A stretch of DNA of 32,693 bases from an uncultured Burkholderiales bacterium (GTDB lineage: Bacteria; Pseudomonadota; Gammaproteobacteria; Burkholderiales; Burkholderiaceae_C), in the NCBI GenBank assembly GCA_903870145.1, contig CAIQBO010000042.1, forward strand, positions 1 through 32,693, in the 5' to 3' direction. Positions 7,760 through 14,443 of this stretch are shown one piece after another. A program made the position numbers and the translations under genes. Numbering within the stretch: the first letter of the stretch is position 1; each line of letters begins with the position of its first letter. Below the pieces are notes generated by a model, which saw nothing but the letters and a program-made list of their open reading frames with translations, searched no databases and had not been told where the DNA came from.

Positions 7760-8470
7760 ATGACGGATCCTGACATCATTAAATCTGGCGTGCCCGAATT
7801 GGTCACTGTGTCCGAGGGCTCGCACAACGCTGTAGGCAAAAAAGGCGAGTTGGGTGAGCCTTCTGTGCGCAAAGTATTGAGCACCGCAGATGGCGAGGCG
7901 CACCACTTTGAAAGCGATGAAATCTTAAAAGGTGCTAAAGCACCTGTGCATTCAGACAAAGACTTAACAGCGCACAAAGAAGCCTTGAATTCGGATCACG
8001 AACTGACCGGGCACAAACAAGACGCGGCATCCGACCGCGAGTTGACTGCGCCCAATCAATCCATTGCATCCGATCATGAACTGACTGCGCCCAAGCAAAG
8101 CGATCAACCCGACAACGAGCTCACTGCTACCAAAGAACGCGTTCAAGCCGAACACGAACTGACGGGCCCCAAGGAAGGCGCCCGCCCTGACAAGGCGCTT
8201 CAATCGGCCTCGTTGATCGATCAACTCCAAGCCGTCATTGCCCCCAAGGCAGACTCGCAAGAACCCAGCGAATCCCCCGCCATTGAATCGCATCTCGAGC
8301 CCGAGTTGCTAGCGCCACCAGGCGCGCAGGTGGATGACGCCCATGAAGCGCATGACGCCCATGTGGCGCCTAACTTGCCCGATATGGATTTTCCAGCGCG
8401 CGTGGTTCATTTGAAAATTGAAAACGATTTGCTGCGCGAACAGTTGACGCAACTCGAAGCCAAGCCATGA
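7760..8470 (+). CDS. Unknown acidic protein with 13-residue tandem repeats
   Basis: This is a soluble, hydrophilic protein of 236 residues that I do not recognise. ATG 7760 is chosen because AGGA (7747-7750) lies nine bases upstream; ATG 7751 in the same frame would leave no spacing. Residues ~52-142 are seven consecutive 13-residue (39-base) units with consensus [S/P]-D-x-E-L-T-[A/G]-[P/H]-K-[Q/E], such as SDHELTGHKQDAA and SDHELTAPKQSDQ. A Pro/Glu/His-rich stretch follows. The last ~25 residues (PARVVHLKIENDLLREQLTQLE) form a probable coiled coil. There is no signal peptide or membrane helix. It probably shares an operon with the TM proteins on either side and may interact with them, but that is inference. 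Confidence 0.7.
   Translation: MTDPDIIKSGVPELVTVSEGSHNAVGKKGELGEPSVRKVLSTADGEAHHFESDEILKGAKAPVHSDKDLTAHKEALNSDHELTGHKQDAASDRELTAPNQSIASDHELTAPKQSDQPDNELTATKERVQAEHELTGPKEGARPDKALQSASLIDQLQAVIAPKADSQEPSESPAIESHLEPELLAPPGAQVDDAHEAHDAHVAPNLPDMDFPARVVHLKIENDLLREQLTQLEAKP
7913..8185 (+). repeat. Seven tandem 39-bp (13-codon) coding repeats
   Basis: Units start at 7913, 7952, 7991, 8030, 8069, 8108 and 8147, all exactly 39 bases apart with no indels, and a degenerate eighth begins at 8186. The peptide consensus is SDxELTAPK followed by four variable residues. Unit 1 (SDEILKGAKAPVH) and the eighth (PDKALQ...) are the most diverged, so decay increases towards the edges. DNA identity between units is only moderate, with synonymous differences, which points to an old array kept for its peptide rather than a recent slippage expansion. 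Confidence 0.85.
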
Positions 8471-8509
8471 CCACGACGCCATACCCCGCAACACATCAAG
8501 GAGTGCAAG

Positions 8510-9541
8510 ATGAGCACCACGACTGAACACGACGCTGCCACCACAGGTGCAGCAGTCAACACCGCAGAACACGAGACGGCGCATGCGGTACAAGCACATG
8601 ATCCTGCCACGGAGGCAGTTGCGGCAGACCCAATTGCAGCAGACGAGCACGAACTCGAAGGCTTGAAAATTCTTGCCTTGGATTCAGCCGAACTGGCCAC
8701 CCGCTCAGCACAATTGGCTGCGAATGCGGGTGAACATTTGAAAAAAGTCACGCACAACTTAGACCTCTCACTGGCCAAGCAAAAAAAGCAAACGCTCATC
8801 ATGTTTGGTATTGCTGGTTTATTGATGCTGATGGCCGCGGCAGTTTTTGGCGCCATGACTGTGAGCTTGAAATCACGCATCAACTTGCTAGACACCATGG
8901 TCTCCGCCGTGGGCAAGCGCGTGGGCGAACTCGACGCATCTTTGGAGCTGGTTGGCTCGGTCAACGAAGCGCTGCAAGAGATGGTGGGCAAACAAGCGGG
9001 CATTGCAGACATGCAGACCAAGATTGATGCGCGCATTGACGAGTCCATCAAAAATTCCCAAGGTGTGCCCGAACTCACCGCCAAACAAGTTGACGCCAAG
9101 AGTCAAGTTCTGGCCAAACAAGTTCAAGCCCTTGACAGCCGTTTACAAGCCCAAGCCAGTGCCTTGAAATCGATATCTTCCCTCATGCAAGGCATGCAAG
9201 GCTCGTTAACTGACAACGGCGGGTTGCGCCGTGAAATGGAAGCCTTGGCCAAAATTCAGCGCGAGCTTCAAAGTGCTGAAGCCAAGGCCAATGCCCAAGC
9301 CCAAGCCGCCTCGCTCCAATCGGCCAATGCGGCGGCAGCCGCTGCCGCAGCCGCTGCCGCGAACGCAGCCTCAACAGCCGCTGCAACAGCTGCCTCGAAT
9401 GCAGCCGCAACGGCAGCCGCCAATGCAGCTGCAGCCAACGCAGTCAAACAGCGTGAGCGCATGGTGCAATATCCAAGGGTTCAATCGCCAGACGCGGCGC
9501 CCAGTGGGGCCGGTGGCGTTTTCGGCAGCAAGCCGTCTTGA
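8510..9541 (+). CDS. Unknown one-TM coiled-coil protein with alanine-rich tail
   Basis: I do not recognise this 343-residue protein. AAGGAG lies seven bases before the ATG. Residues 1-90 are acidic and His/Ala-rich, then amphipathic (ELATRSAQLAANAGEHLKKV). One membrane helix spans ~95-117. Residues ~120-260 are predicted long coiled coil, with repeated Leu/Val heptads such as LDTMVSAVGKRVGELDASLELV. The last ~75 residues contain an Ala/Asn-rich low-complexity tract (bases ~9325-9445) and a short Gly/Ser/Pro tail. It has no MotB-type OmpA domain. The neighbour upstream also ends in a coiled coil, so the two might pair, but this is inference. It ends only 8 bases from the stop of the convergent regulator gene. 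Confidence 0.7.
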   Translation: MSTTTEHDAATTGAAVNTAEHETAHAVQAHDPATEAVAADPIAADEHELEGLKILALDSAELATRSAQLAANAGEHLKKVTHNLDLSLAKQKKQTLIMFGIAGLLMLMAAAVFGAMTVSLKSRINLLDTMVSAVGKRVGELDASLELVGSVNEALQEMVGKQAGIADMQTKIDARIDESIKNSQGVPELTAKQVDAKSQVLAKQVQALDSRLQAQASALKSISSLMQGMQGSLTDNGGLRREMEALAKIQRELQSAEAKANAQAQAASLQSANAAAAAAAAAAANAASTAAATAASNAAATAAANAAAANAVKQRERMVQYPRVQSPDAAPSGAGGVFGSKPS

Positions 9542-9546
9542 AGAAA

Positions 9547-9564
9547 AATTCAGAGCGCTGAATT
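9547..9564 (-). terminator. Possible intrinsic terminator of the sigma-54 activator gene
   Basis: A perfect 7-bp inverted repeat (AATTCAG-AGCG-CTGAATT) covers the activator gene's stop codon in the 8-base gap between convergent genes. On the minus strand it is followed by a T-rich run (TTTCTT), as in an intrinsic terminator. The stem is A+T-rich, so it may be weak. Confidence 0.45.
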
Positions 9565-10761
9565 GAGCACGTTGCCTTGGCGCAAATCGTACTTGTTTAA
9601 TTTTTCAATCAAGGTCGTGCGCTGCAAGTTCAGCAGTCGCGCGGTTTGAGACACATTGCCATCGGTGCGCTGCAAAGCCTGCAAGATCAAATCGCGCTCG
9701 ATGTCGGCCAAGCGGTCTTTCAAAGACAAGCCCTCGGGCGGCAAACTGGGCATGCCTTGCGCCAGCATGATGATGTGTTCGACCTCGTTGTGCGGATCCA
9801 TCGGCGCATCGGGCGAAGGGTTGGCAAAGGGGTTCATGGAATCCGCATTGGCGCTGTCTTGGCCGGTCATTTGAGCCATCGACAAAAGGTCCATGTCAGC
9901 GTCTGAGGCGGGCACTGAAGTCAAGCGATCTGCTTGCAAAGCCTGCAAGCCTCTTGGCAGCAACGAGGGTGGCACGGTGTTCAACTTGAGCAGTTGGCCA
10001 CTGAACAAAGTGCTAAACCGGTCCACCAAATTGGACAACTCGCGCACATTGCCAGGCCACCCATAGTCTTGCAGTGCGGATAAAAAATCAGCCGCAAAAG
10101 TGATGGGCGTTTGGCCTTTCATGGCAAAGTGTTCGGCAAAATGCCCCAGCAACGTGGGCACATCTTGGCTGCGCTGGCGCAGCGCTGGCGTGCTCAAGGG
10201 CAGCACATTCAATCGGTAATACAAGTCTTCCCGAAAACGCCCAGCCACAATTTCGTGCTCGAGGTCGCGGTGGGTCGCTGCCACCACGCGCACATCTACG
10301 GCCACTGACTTGGTGCCGCCCACCGGGTCCACCGAGCGCTCTTGCAAGACGCGCAGCAACTTGACTTGCATGTCCAGCGACAAGTCGCCAATTTCATCGA
10401 GAAAAATCGTGCCGCCATGGGCCAGCTCAAACCGACCAATGCGATCGGTCATGGCGCCCGTGAACGAGCCTTTTCGGTGGCCAAACAATTCGCTTTCCAC
10501 CAACCCTGTCGGAATGGCGGCACAATTGATCGGCACAAAATTGCCCTGACTGCGGTCCGACTGCTCATGCAAGGCACGGGCTACCAGCTCTTTGCCAGTG
10601 CCGCTCTCGCCCGTGATCAAAGCCGTGGCGTTGGACGAGGCCACGCGCGCAATCAAATTGCGGATCGCTTGTGCGCTGGGACTGTCGCCGATGAAGGGGT
10701 GGGGGACGGGTTTTACAGACATTGAGGTCAAATTGAGCGGGTGCGGTTTACAGGCTTCCAT
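9550..10761 (-). CDS. Sigma-54-dependent transcriptional activator, FleQ/FlrC-like, no receiver domain
   Basis: This is an AAA+ activator that opens sigma-54 promoters, and it is probably the local flagellar regulator. Of its 403 residues, only ~20 precede the AAA+ domain, so there is neither a receiver nor a FleQ-type N-domain. It has Walker A GESGTGKE (51-58), the sigma-54 contact loop GSFTGA (98-103, usually GAFTGA), Walker B GTIFLDEIGD (~117-126), and the arginine-finger and sensor regions FREDLYYRLNVLPL and GWPGNVREL. A Fis-type helix-turn-helix ends the protein (~355-398, with NVSQTARLLNLQRTTLIEKL). The start is uncertain: ATG 10761 and the in-frame ATG 10722 both lack clear ribosome-binding sites. 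A sigma-54 promoter lies before flgB. Without a receiver, activity would be set by expression or by a partner such as a FleN-like protein. Confidence 0.9.
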   Translation of the reverse strand: MEACKPHPLNLTSMSVKPVPHPFIGDSPSAQAIRNLIARVASSNATALITGESGTGKELVARALHEQSDRSQGNFVPINCAAIPTGLVESELFGHRKGSFTGAMTDRIGRFELAHGGTIFLDEIGDLSLDMQVKLLRVLQERSVDPVGGTKSVAVDVRVVAATHRDLEHEIVAGRFREDLYYRLNVLPLSTPALRQRSQDVPTLLGHFAEHFAMKGQTPITFAADFLSALQDYGWPGNVRELSNLVDRFSTLFSGQLLKLNTVPPSLLPRGLQALQADRLTSVPASDADMDLLSMAQMTGQDSANADSMNPFANPSPDAPMDPHNEVEHIIMLAQGMPSLPPEGLSLKDRLADIERDLILQALQRTDGNVSQTARLLNLQRTTLIEKLNKYDLRQGNVLNSAL

Positions 10762-10786
10762 GCACTGGTGTATTCTGCTTTTGTCT

Positions 10787-10816
10787 ATTAAACCCCAAAT
10801 GTCGGAAAACCGTCAA
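10787..10816 (-). promoter_or_regulatory. Candidate sigma-70 promoter of the sigma-54 activator gene
   Basis: On the minus strand, TTGACG (10816-10811) and TTTAAT (10792-10787) are separated by 18 bases. Each matches five of six consensus bases. Transcription would begin near 10780, about 20 bases before ATG 10761. This would let the regulator be expressed without flagellar sigma factors. Confidence 0.45.
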
Positions 10817-10837
10817 ATTTATCGTAGCCCTTGCACC

Positions 10838-10864
10838 TCAAGCTTCCCGAGTTGATGCCGATAC
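10838..10864 (+). promoter_or_regulatory. FliA (sigma-28) promoter of the flgP-like operon
   Basis: TCAAGCTT, 11 bases, then GCCGATAC. Against the sigma-28 consensus TAAAGTTT-N11-GCCGATAA this matches 6/8 and 7/8 with exact spacing. It lies about 45 bases before the flgP-like ATG, on the correct strand. It would place flgP, flgT and the genes after them in the late, FliA-dependent class. Confidence 0.8.
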
Positions 10865-10909
10865 TGAGCTTGAAGGACTTTGGTGTCCGCCCCTTACAAG
10901 GATCTGCAC

Positions 10910-11386
10910 ATGAAACGCGTTAAATCTATTTGGCTGGTGCTTGGCTTGCTGGCCCTGACGGGCTGCAAGTCGATCAATTTGTCGGCACTCACCCCCCCGC
11001 TCAAAGACACCAGCCCGGTTTCGGCCATGGTGGAAAAGCGTGAAACCCTCACCGCCACAGGCTACGCTGTTGTCAGCGTGCAAAACCACCGCAACCCAGC
11101 GCAGCAGCGCCTGCTGGCCATTCGGGCTTCTAAGCTGGACGCCTTTCGCAGCTTGACCGAGCAAGTCTACGGCCAGCAAATGGACGCCAACTCGACCGTG
11201 GCCGACATGGTGGTCACCAACGACACCTTCCGCACCAAGGTGGAAGGCGTGATTTATGGCGCCCGTTTGGTCAGCATCACCCCCGTTGGTGAGGACACCT
11301 ACGAAACCACCCTGTCGCTGGACAGGGAAGTGGTGCAAGACCTGCGGATGTTGTATTTAGGCCAAGTGGCCGTCAGAGGCCGCTGA
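10910..11386 (+). CDS. flgP: FlgP-like outer-membrane lipoprotein (LPP20 family)
   Basis: In Vibrio and Campylobacter, FlgP forms or supports outer-membrane-associated rings or disks around the flagellar base. The 158-residue product begins with a lipoprotein signal peptide, LLALTGCKS, with the lipidated Cys at about residue 20. The body contains the LPP20/FlgP-type region ATGYAVVSVQ followed by LLAIRASKLDAFRSLTEQVYG, and ends with SLDREVVQDL. ATG 10910 is chosen over the TTG at 10880 because AAGGA precedes it and the signal peptide then starts correctly. The FlgT-like gene follows after two bases. No FlgO-like gene is visible next to it. The family assignment is good; the ring role is inferred. 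Confidence 0.85.
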   Translation: MKRVKSIWLVLGLLALTGCKSINLSALTPPLKDTSPVSAMVEKRETLTATGYAVVSVQNHRNPAQQRLLAIRASKLDAFRSLTEQVYGQQMDANSTVADMVVTNDTFRTKVEGVIYGARLVSITPVGEDTYETTLSLDREVVQDLRMLYLGQVAVRGR

Positions 11387-11388
11387 TC

Positions 11389-12696
11389 ATGCTGCGCCGA
11401 GTTGGCCCTGCGTTTGTTGTGGGCGGATCTTTCGTGCTCGCCTTGGCGGGTGCGTGGGCGCAAACGCCCATGGGGGGGGTGGCTGCACCAGCGCCGCAAC
11501 TGACGGCGCAAGACCGGCTCGACGCCATTCGCCAAAGCCTGGTGGATGCCGCCTTGCATTCACCCACCCGTGTCTACACCACCAGCTGGATCGACGGCAA
11601 CGGCAGCCTGCGTGAGAGCAGCAGCTTTAAGACCGGCATGCAAGTGCGCGGCGTTCGCGTGCTCGCCTATGACCGCGACGACACCGGCCAAGCCAGAGCT
11701 CGCCTGCAACTCGCCCCCCCTCCTGAGCCCCAAGCCGCTGCACAGACACCTTGGCAAAAACTCAGCAAATACCTCTCCATGACCTCTTTATGGGGGTCAG
11801 ATCACAATAAACAATTGTCATCTGACCCCCATAAAGACAGCCCCCAGAAATGCTCGGCTTATGCGCAGCCTGGTGCGGGTTTGCGGCATTTGATCAGTTT
11901 GGAGCAGTTCGTCGCAGGTGACACGCACCCGGCTTTGGCGGACGTTTTTTACCAGTTGAGCGACGATCTGCTACTCAACCCTGCGCCGCAAGGCACGCCT
12001 TCGCCTTGGCGCATGTTGGCAGCCCAATCGACGGCCTCCATGTCGGCGAGCATGGGCTCTTATGAGCGTGCGCTGACGGGCAGCAAGCCTGAAGTTTTGC
12101 CATGGCAAGCCCGTTTGGCCGTGAAAACCGACATGCTGCCAGCCCCCGGTCTGGCCGGCCTTCGGGGCGAGAAGGGCCCCGACATGAACGTCTCCCTGGT
12201 CTTGCAAGTCAGCCCCCAAGATGGTCAAAAAGCCGCTTACCAAGAAGTCGCCACTTTGGTCTTGAGCTTGGACATCGACACCTGGAAACAAGCGCGACTG
12301 AGCCAAGTCAGCCAACTGGCGCTGAAGGCGCAATTGCAGCAATGGCGCCAAAGCCTGAGCCAATGGATGGCCTGTGAGCCCTTGACCCCGATGGTCACTG
12401 CGGTGCAACAGGAACAGGTTCAAATCAATGCCGGCAGTCTGGCCGGCGTGCGAAAAGGTGACGAATGGGTGATTGCCGACCCGGCCCGCTTTCCTGCTCA
12501 AATTTTGGCCCGCGATGGCGCGCCTCAAACACTGCTGGCCAAGGTTCAATCAGTCGGCCCCCACGATTCTCAATTATTGGTGCTGGCAGGCCCGGTTCAA
12601 GCCGTTCAAGCCCATTGGCGCGCTTGGCCAGCTGAAACCTTGGCCCAAGAACCGCCCATCTTGCCAGCATCAAAGCCGCGCAGTCCCAAACAATAA
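11389..12696 (+). CDS. flgT: FlgT-like flagellar H-ring protein
   Basis: FlgT builds the H ring around the LP ring in Vibrio. The 435-residue product has an N-terminal signal peptide (FVLALAGAWAQ) and a FlgT-like N-domain with LDAIRQSLVDAAL and the surface segment SSSFKTGMQVRGVRVL. A middle region (~residues 165-340) has DLLLNP and VSLVLQV strands. A C-terminal domain carries the typical QINAGSLAGVRKGDEWVI motif (~345-370). It starts two bases after flgP, suggesting coupling. A 53-base hairpin repeat is inserted in frame at about residues 133-150, where family members would have a linker. Similarity to FlgT is judged by motif pattern and by the flgP neighbour; sequence divergence is considerable. 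Confidence 0.75.
   Translation: MLRRVGPAFVVGGSFVLALAGAWAQTPMGGVAAPAPQLTAQDRLDAIRQSLVDAALHSPTRVYTTSWIDGNGSLRESSSFKTGMQVRGVRVLAYDRDDTGQARARLQLAPPPEPQAAAQTPWQKLSKYLSMTSLWGSDHNKQLSSDPHKDSPQKCSAYAQPGAGLRHLISLEQFVAGDTHPALADVFYQLSDDLLLNPAPQGTPSPWRMLAAQSTASMSASMGSYERALTGSKPEVLPWQARLAVKTDMLPAPGLAGLRGEKGPDMNVSLVLQVSPQDGQKAAYQEVATLVLSLDIDTWKQARLSQVSQLALKAQLQQWRQSLSQWMACEPLTPMVTAVQQEQVQINAGSLAGVRKGDEWVIADPARFPAQILARDGAPQTLLAKVQSVGPHDSQLLVLAGPVQAVQAHWRAWPAETLAQEPPILPASKPRSPKQ
11785..11837. repeat. REP/MITE-like hairpin repeat inside flgT
   Basis: Two perfect 18-base inverted arms, TCTTTATGGGGGTCAGAT at 11785-11802 and its exact reverse complement at 11820-11837, flank a 17-base centre. The centre itself folds further (ACAAT at 11804-11808 with ATTGT at 11814-11818) after one C/C mismatch. 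From memory, repeats with a GGGGTCAGA...TCTGACCCC core are widespread in Burkholderiales genomes. No transposase is nearby. The reading frame of flgT passes through intact. Confidence 0.85.
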
Positions 12697-12716
12697 AGAC
12701 GCCATGGAGCTCCAAA

Positions 12717-13283
12717 ATGAATCCCTCAAGCCACAAACATGAGTTTGGCGTGCCATTGCTAACAAATGCTGCGATTGCAAGGGCTTGCGCCAGCATGTCG
12801 GCTCGCCTTGGTTTGGCTGTGTCCCTTGCCTGCGCCCTGTGCTTGTTGACCAGCCCAAGCGCGCTGGCAGCAGACCCCGCGCCTGCTGCAAATCCATTTG
12901 GCGCCAGCCCCAAGCTCTCCGCTGCACCCCCCGATGCCGCCTCCCAAGGCAGCGGAGCCTATAAACTGAGCAAATCACTGACTGTCGACCAATTGGCGCA
13001 AACCGTTTTTCCTGACAGCCCCTTGAGCCCTGCCGTTTTGCGCAAGGCCTTACTGGCGGCCAACCCCAAAGTTCTCAATGGCAAGCCAACGCAAAGCCTC
13101 AAGGCTGGCACGTCCATTTCGCTGCCTGATCACAGCCAATTGCTGGTTCAAACTTTGACCCCGTTTGCACCCCCTCCCCCCGCACCGATGCCCTGCCCTG
13201 CGCCAGCGCCCGTCGCAGTTGCTGCGCCGCCACCTGCGCCGAACGACGCCATAGCGCGCCGCAATTGGGTTCAGTTCCCTTGA
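12717..13283 (+). CDS. FimV/LysM-like exported protein
   Basis: The 188-residue product has a long N-region and then a signal peptide (LAVSLACALCLLTSPSALAA, ~residues 32-51). A second in-frame Met at residue 27 (12795) could be the true start, though GGAG precedes ATG 12717. Residues ~80-135 match the FimV N-terminal/LysM-like domain: YKLSKSLTVDQLAQTVF, then LRKALLAANPKVLNGKPTQSLKAGTSISLP. The C-terminus is Pro/Ala-rich. The fold suggests peptidoglycan binding in the periplasm. It sits between FlgT and a second FliK, in the probable FliA-dependent operon. FimV/HubP proteins mark the pole in gammaproteobacteria, but this one is short and lacks their membrane and cytoplasmic parts, so a polar-landmark role is not supported. 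Confidence 0.7.
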   Translation: MNPSSHKHEFGVPLLTNAAIARACASMSARLGLAVSLACALCLLTSPSALAADPAPAANPFGASPKLSAAPPDAASQGSGAYKLSKSLTVDQLAQTVFPDSPLSPAVLRKALLAANPKVLNGKPTQSLKAGTSISLPDHSQLLVQTLTPFAPPPPAPMPCPAPAPVAVAAPPPAPNDAIARRNWVQFP

Positions 13284-14443
13284 TCTCTGGGGCAGAGGCG
13301 CTTGTTGCGCCCACTCGCATCAACCCCATTTATTTGGAAGGCAAACTGCTGCCCCTGGCGGCCAGCACAGCCGCTGAATTGAACCTGCACGACGGCCAAG
13401 TGGTGCAGGCCTTGGTTCGCCTGAGTGGCGACCAACCCACCTTGCTGCTCAAAGGACGCTTGATCGATGGCCCCCCCGCTTCCATGGCGCAGGTGGGCGA
13501 ATCCATGTGGCTGCGGGTGCAAAGCCGGCCCGAGGGGCCGTGGAACTTGATGCCCGTGCCTGCGCCAGCCGGTTCTGCGGCGCCCATCGCTGTGGGCGGT
13601 GGTCTGCCAGCACTTGCCCCAACGCCACTGCTCGGCGACCCCAATGCAGCCCCCGTGGTCTCCCGCATTGCCAACTTACTCTACCGCCCCACAGGCGCTG
13701 TGGAGTTGACACAGCTCTACCAACCTGGCACCTTGGACGCCTTGCTGCAAACAGTGCCCCGGCCTGACTTGCAAGCCCAGTGGCGCGGCCTGCAGCTGAG
13801 CATGGCCCAGCTCACGCCGGCTGCCTTGCGCCAAGCCATGAACGGCGCCATGGGCGCTGAAGTTTGGCTGGCCCGGGGCCTGCCGCCCATGGCCCAAGAT
13901 CCCAAGCAATTGCTGCGCAAATTGATCGACGCGATCACGCAATCGCAAGGCGCGGTGATGGACGACCCGAGCATTGAAGGCTTTGAAACCAGCAGCCCCG
14001 TCTCCCGCCTGCAAAAGGCGGTGGACGACCTGGAAGCCAGCCAAGTCCAAGCCGTTCAAGCCCAAGCGCAGCGCGAAGTGCTGTTCAGCATGACGCTGCC
14101 CTTTGCCGATGCCAACCCGGTCGAGCTGACCATCCGGCGCGGCCCTAAGCAAGACGGCGAGTCGCCCCTGTTGACCATCAACGTGCACTCCAAAAGCGAA
14201 GATTTAGGGCCCGTTTGGCTTCAAACTCAACTGCACAGCGCCGAACAAGTGGACTTGATCATGTGGGCTGAGAGTCACGACGTGGTGCAGCAAGCAAGAG
14301 AGAAATCAAGCCTGCTGGGCCAAGATTTAGGCGAAGCGGGGCTGACCATGCGCTCGTTTCAAGTGATGCACGGCCCCCGGCCCGCGCAAGCCACTGAATG
14401 GACCCCATCTGGCCGCGGCTTGGTGGTGGATGTTTCCGCATGA
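13280..14443 (+). CDS. Second FliK-like hook-length control protein
   Basis: This divergent FliK-family protein has about 387 residues. No ATG fits; TTG 13280 overlaps the stop of the preceding gene (TTGA), and a TTG at 13265 is the alternative. An N-terminal domain (~5-80, with GKLLPL, LNLHDGQVVQALV and GRLIDGPP) is followed by a helical middle and a C-terminal Flg_hook-like domain. That domain has VLFSMTLPFADANPVELTIRR, GPVWLQTQLHSAEQVDLIMW and a final LGEAGLTMRSFQVMHG, matching the 'L...G..v..v.v..g' end of FliK. Its stop overlaps the start of the FhlB-like gene by four bases (ATGA). Pairing of a FliK with a free FlhB C-domain suggests a dedicated specificity-switch module. The family is confident, the role is not. 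Confidence 0.78.
   Translation: MISGAEALVAPTRINPIYLEGKLLPLAASTAAELNLHDGQVVQALVRLSGDQPTLLLKGRLIDGPPASMAQVGESMWLRVQSRPEGPWNLMPVPAPAGSAAPIAVGGGLPALAPTPLLGDPNAAPVVSRIANLLYRPTGAVELTQLYQPGTLDALLQTVPRPDLQAQWRGLQLSMAQLTPAALRQAMNGAMGAEVWLARGLPPMAQDPKQLLRKLIDAITQSQGAVMDDPSIEGFETSSPVSRLQKAVDDLEASQVQAVQAQAQREVLFSMTLPFADANPVELTIRRGPKQDGESPLLTINVHSKSEDLGPVWLQTQLHSAEQVDLIMWAESHDVVQQAREKSSLLGQDLGEAGLTMRSFQVMHGPRPAQATEWTPSGRGLVVDVSA

Noticed and set aside
9328..9445. Ala-codon-rich tract considered as a DNA simple-sequence (phase-variable) repeat
   Set aside because: GCN codons vary without an exact repeating unit, so slippage-based phase variation is not supported; it reads as low-complexity protein.
11785..11837. 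Hairpin in flgT as a transcription terminator or as an IS end
   Set aside because: It is inside an intact reading frame, has no T-run, and no transposase gene or second element end is nearby.
12738..12754. TTTGGCGTGCCATTGC as a sigma-54 promoter inside the FimV-like gene
   Set aside because: The GG and GC doublets are nine, not ten, bases apart, which sigma-54 does not tolerate well, and it lies inside a coding region.
13265..14443. Second FliK-like gene as a pseudogene copy of fliK
   Set aside because: The frame is intact over about 390 codons, the sequence is strongly diverged with its own N-domain, and it is tightly coupled to the FhlB-like gene.
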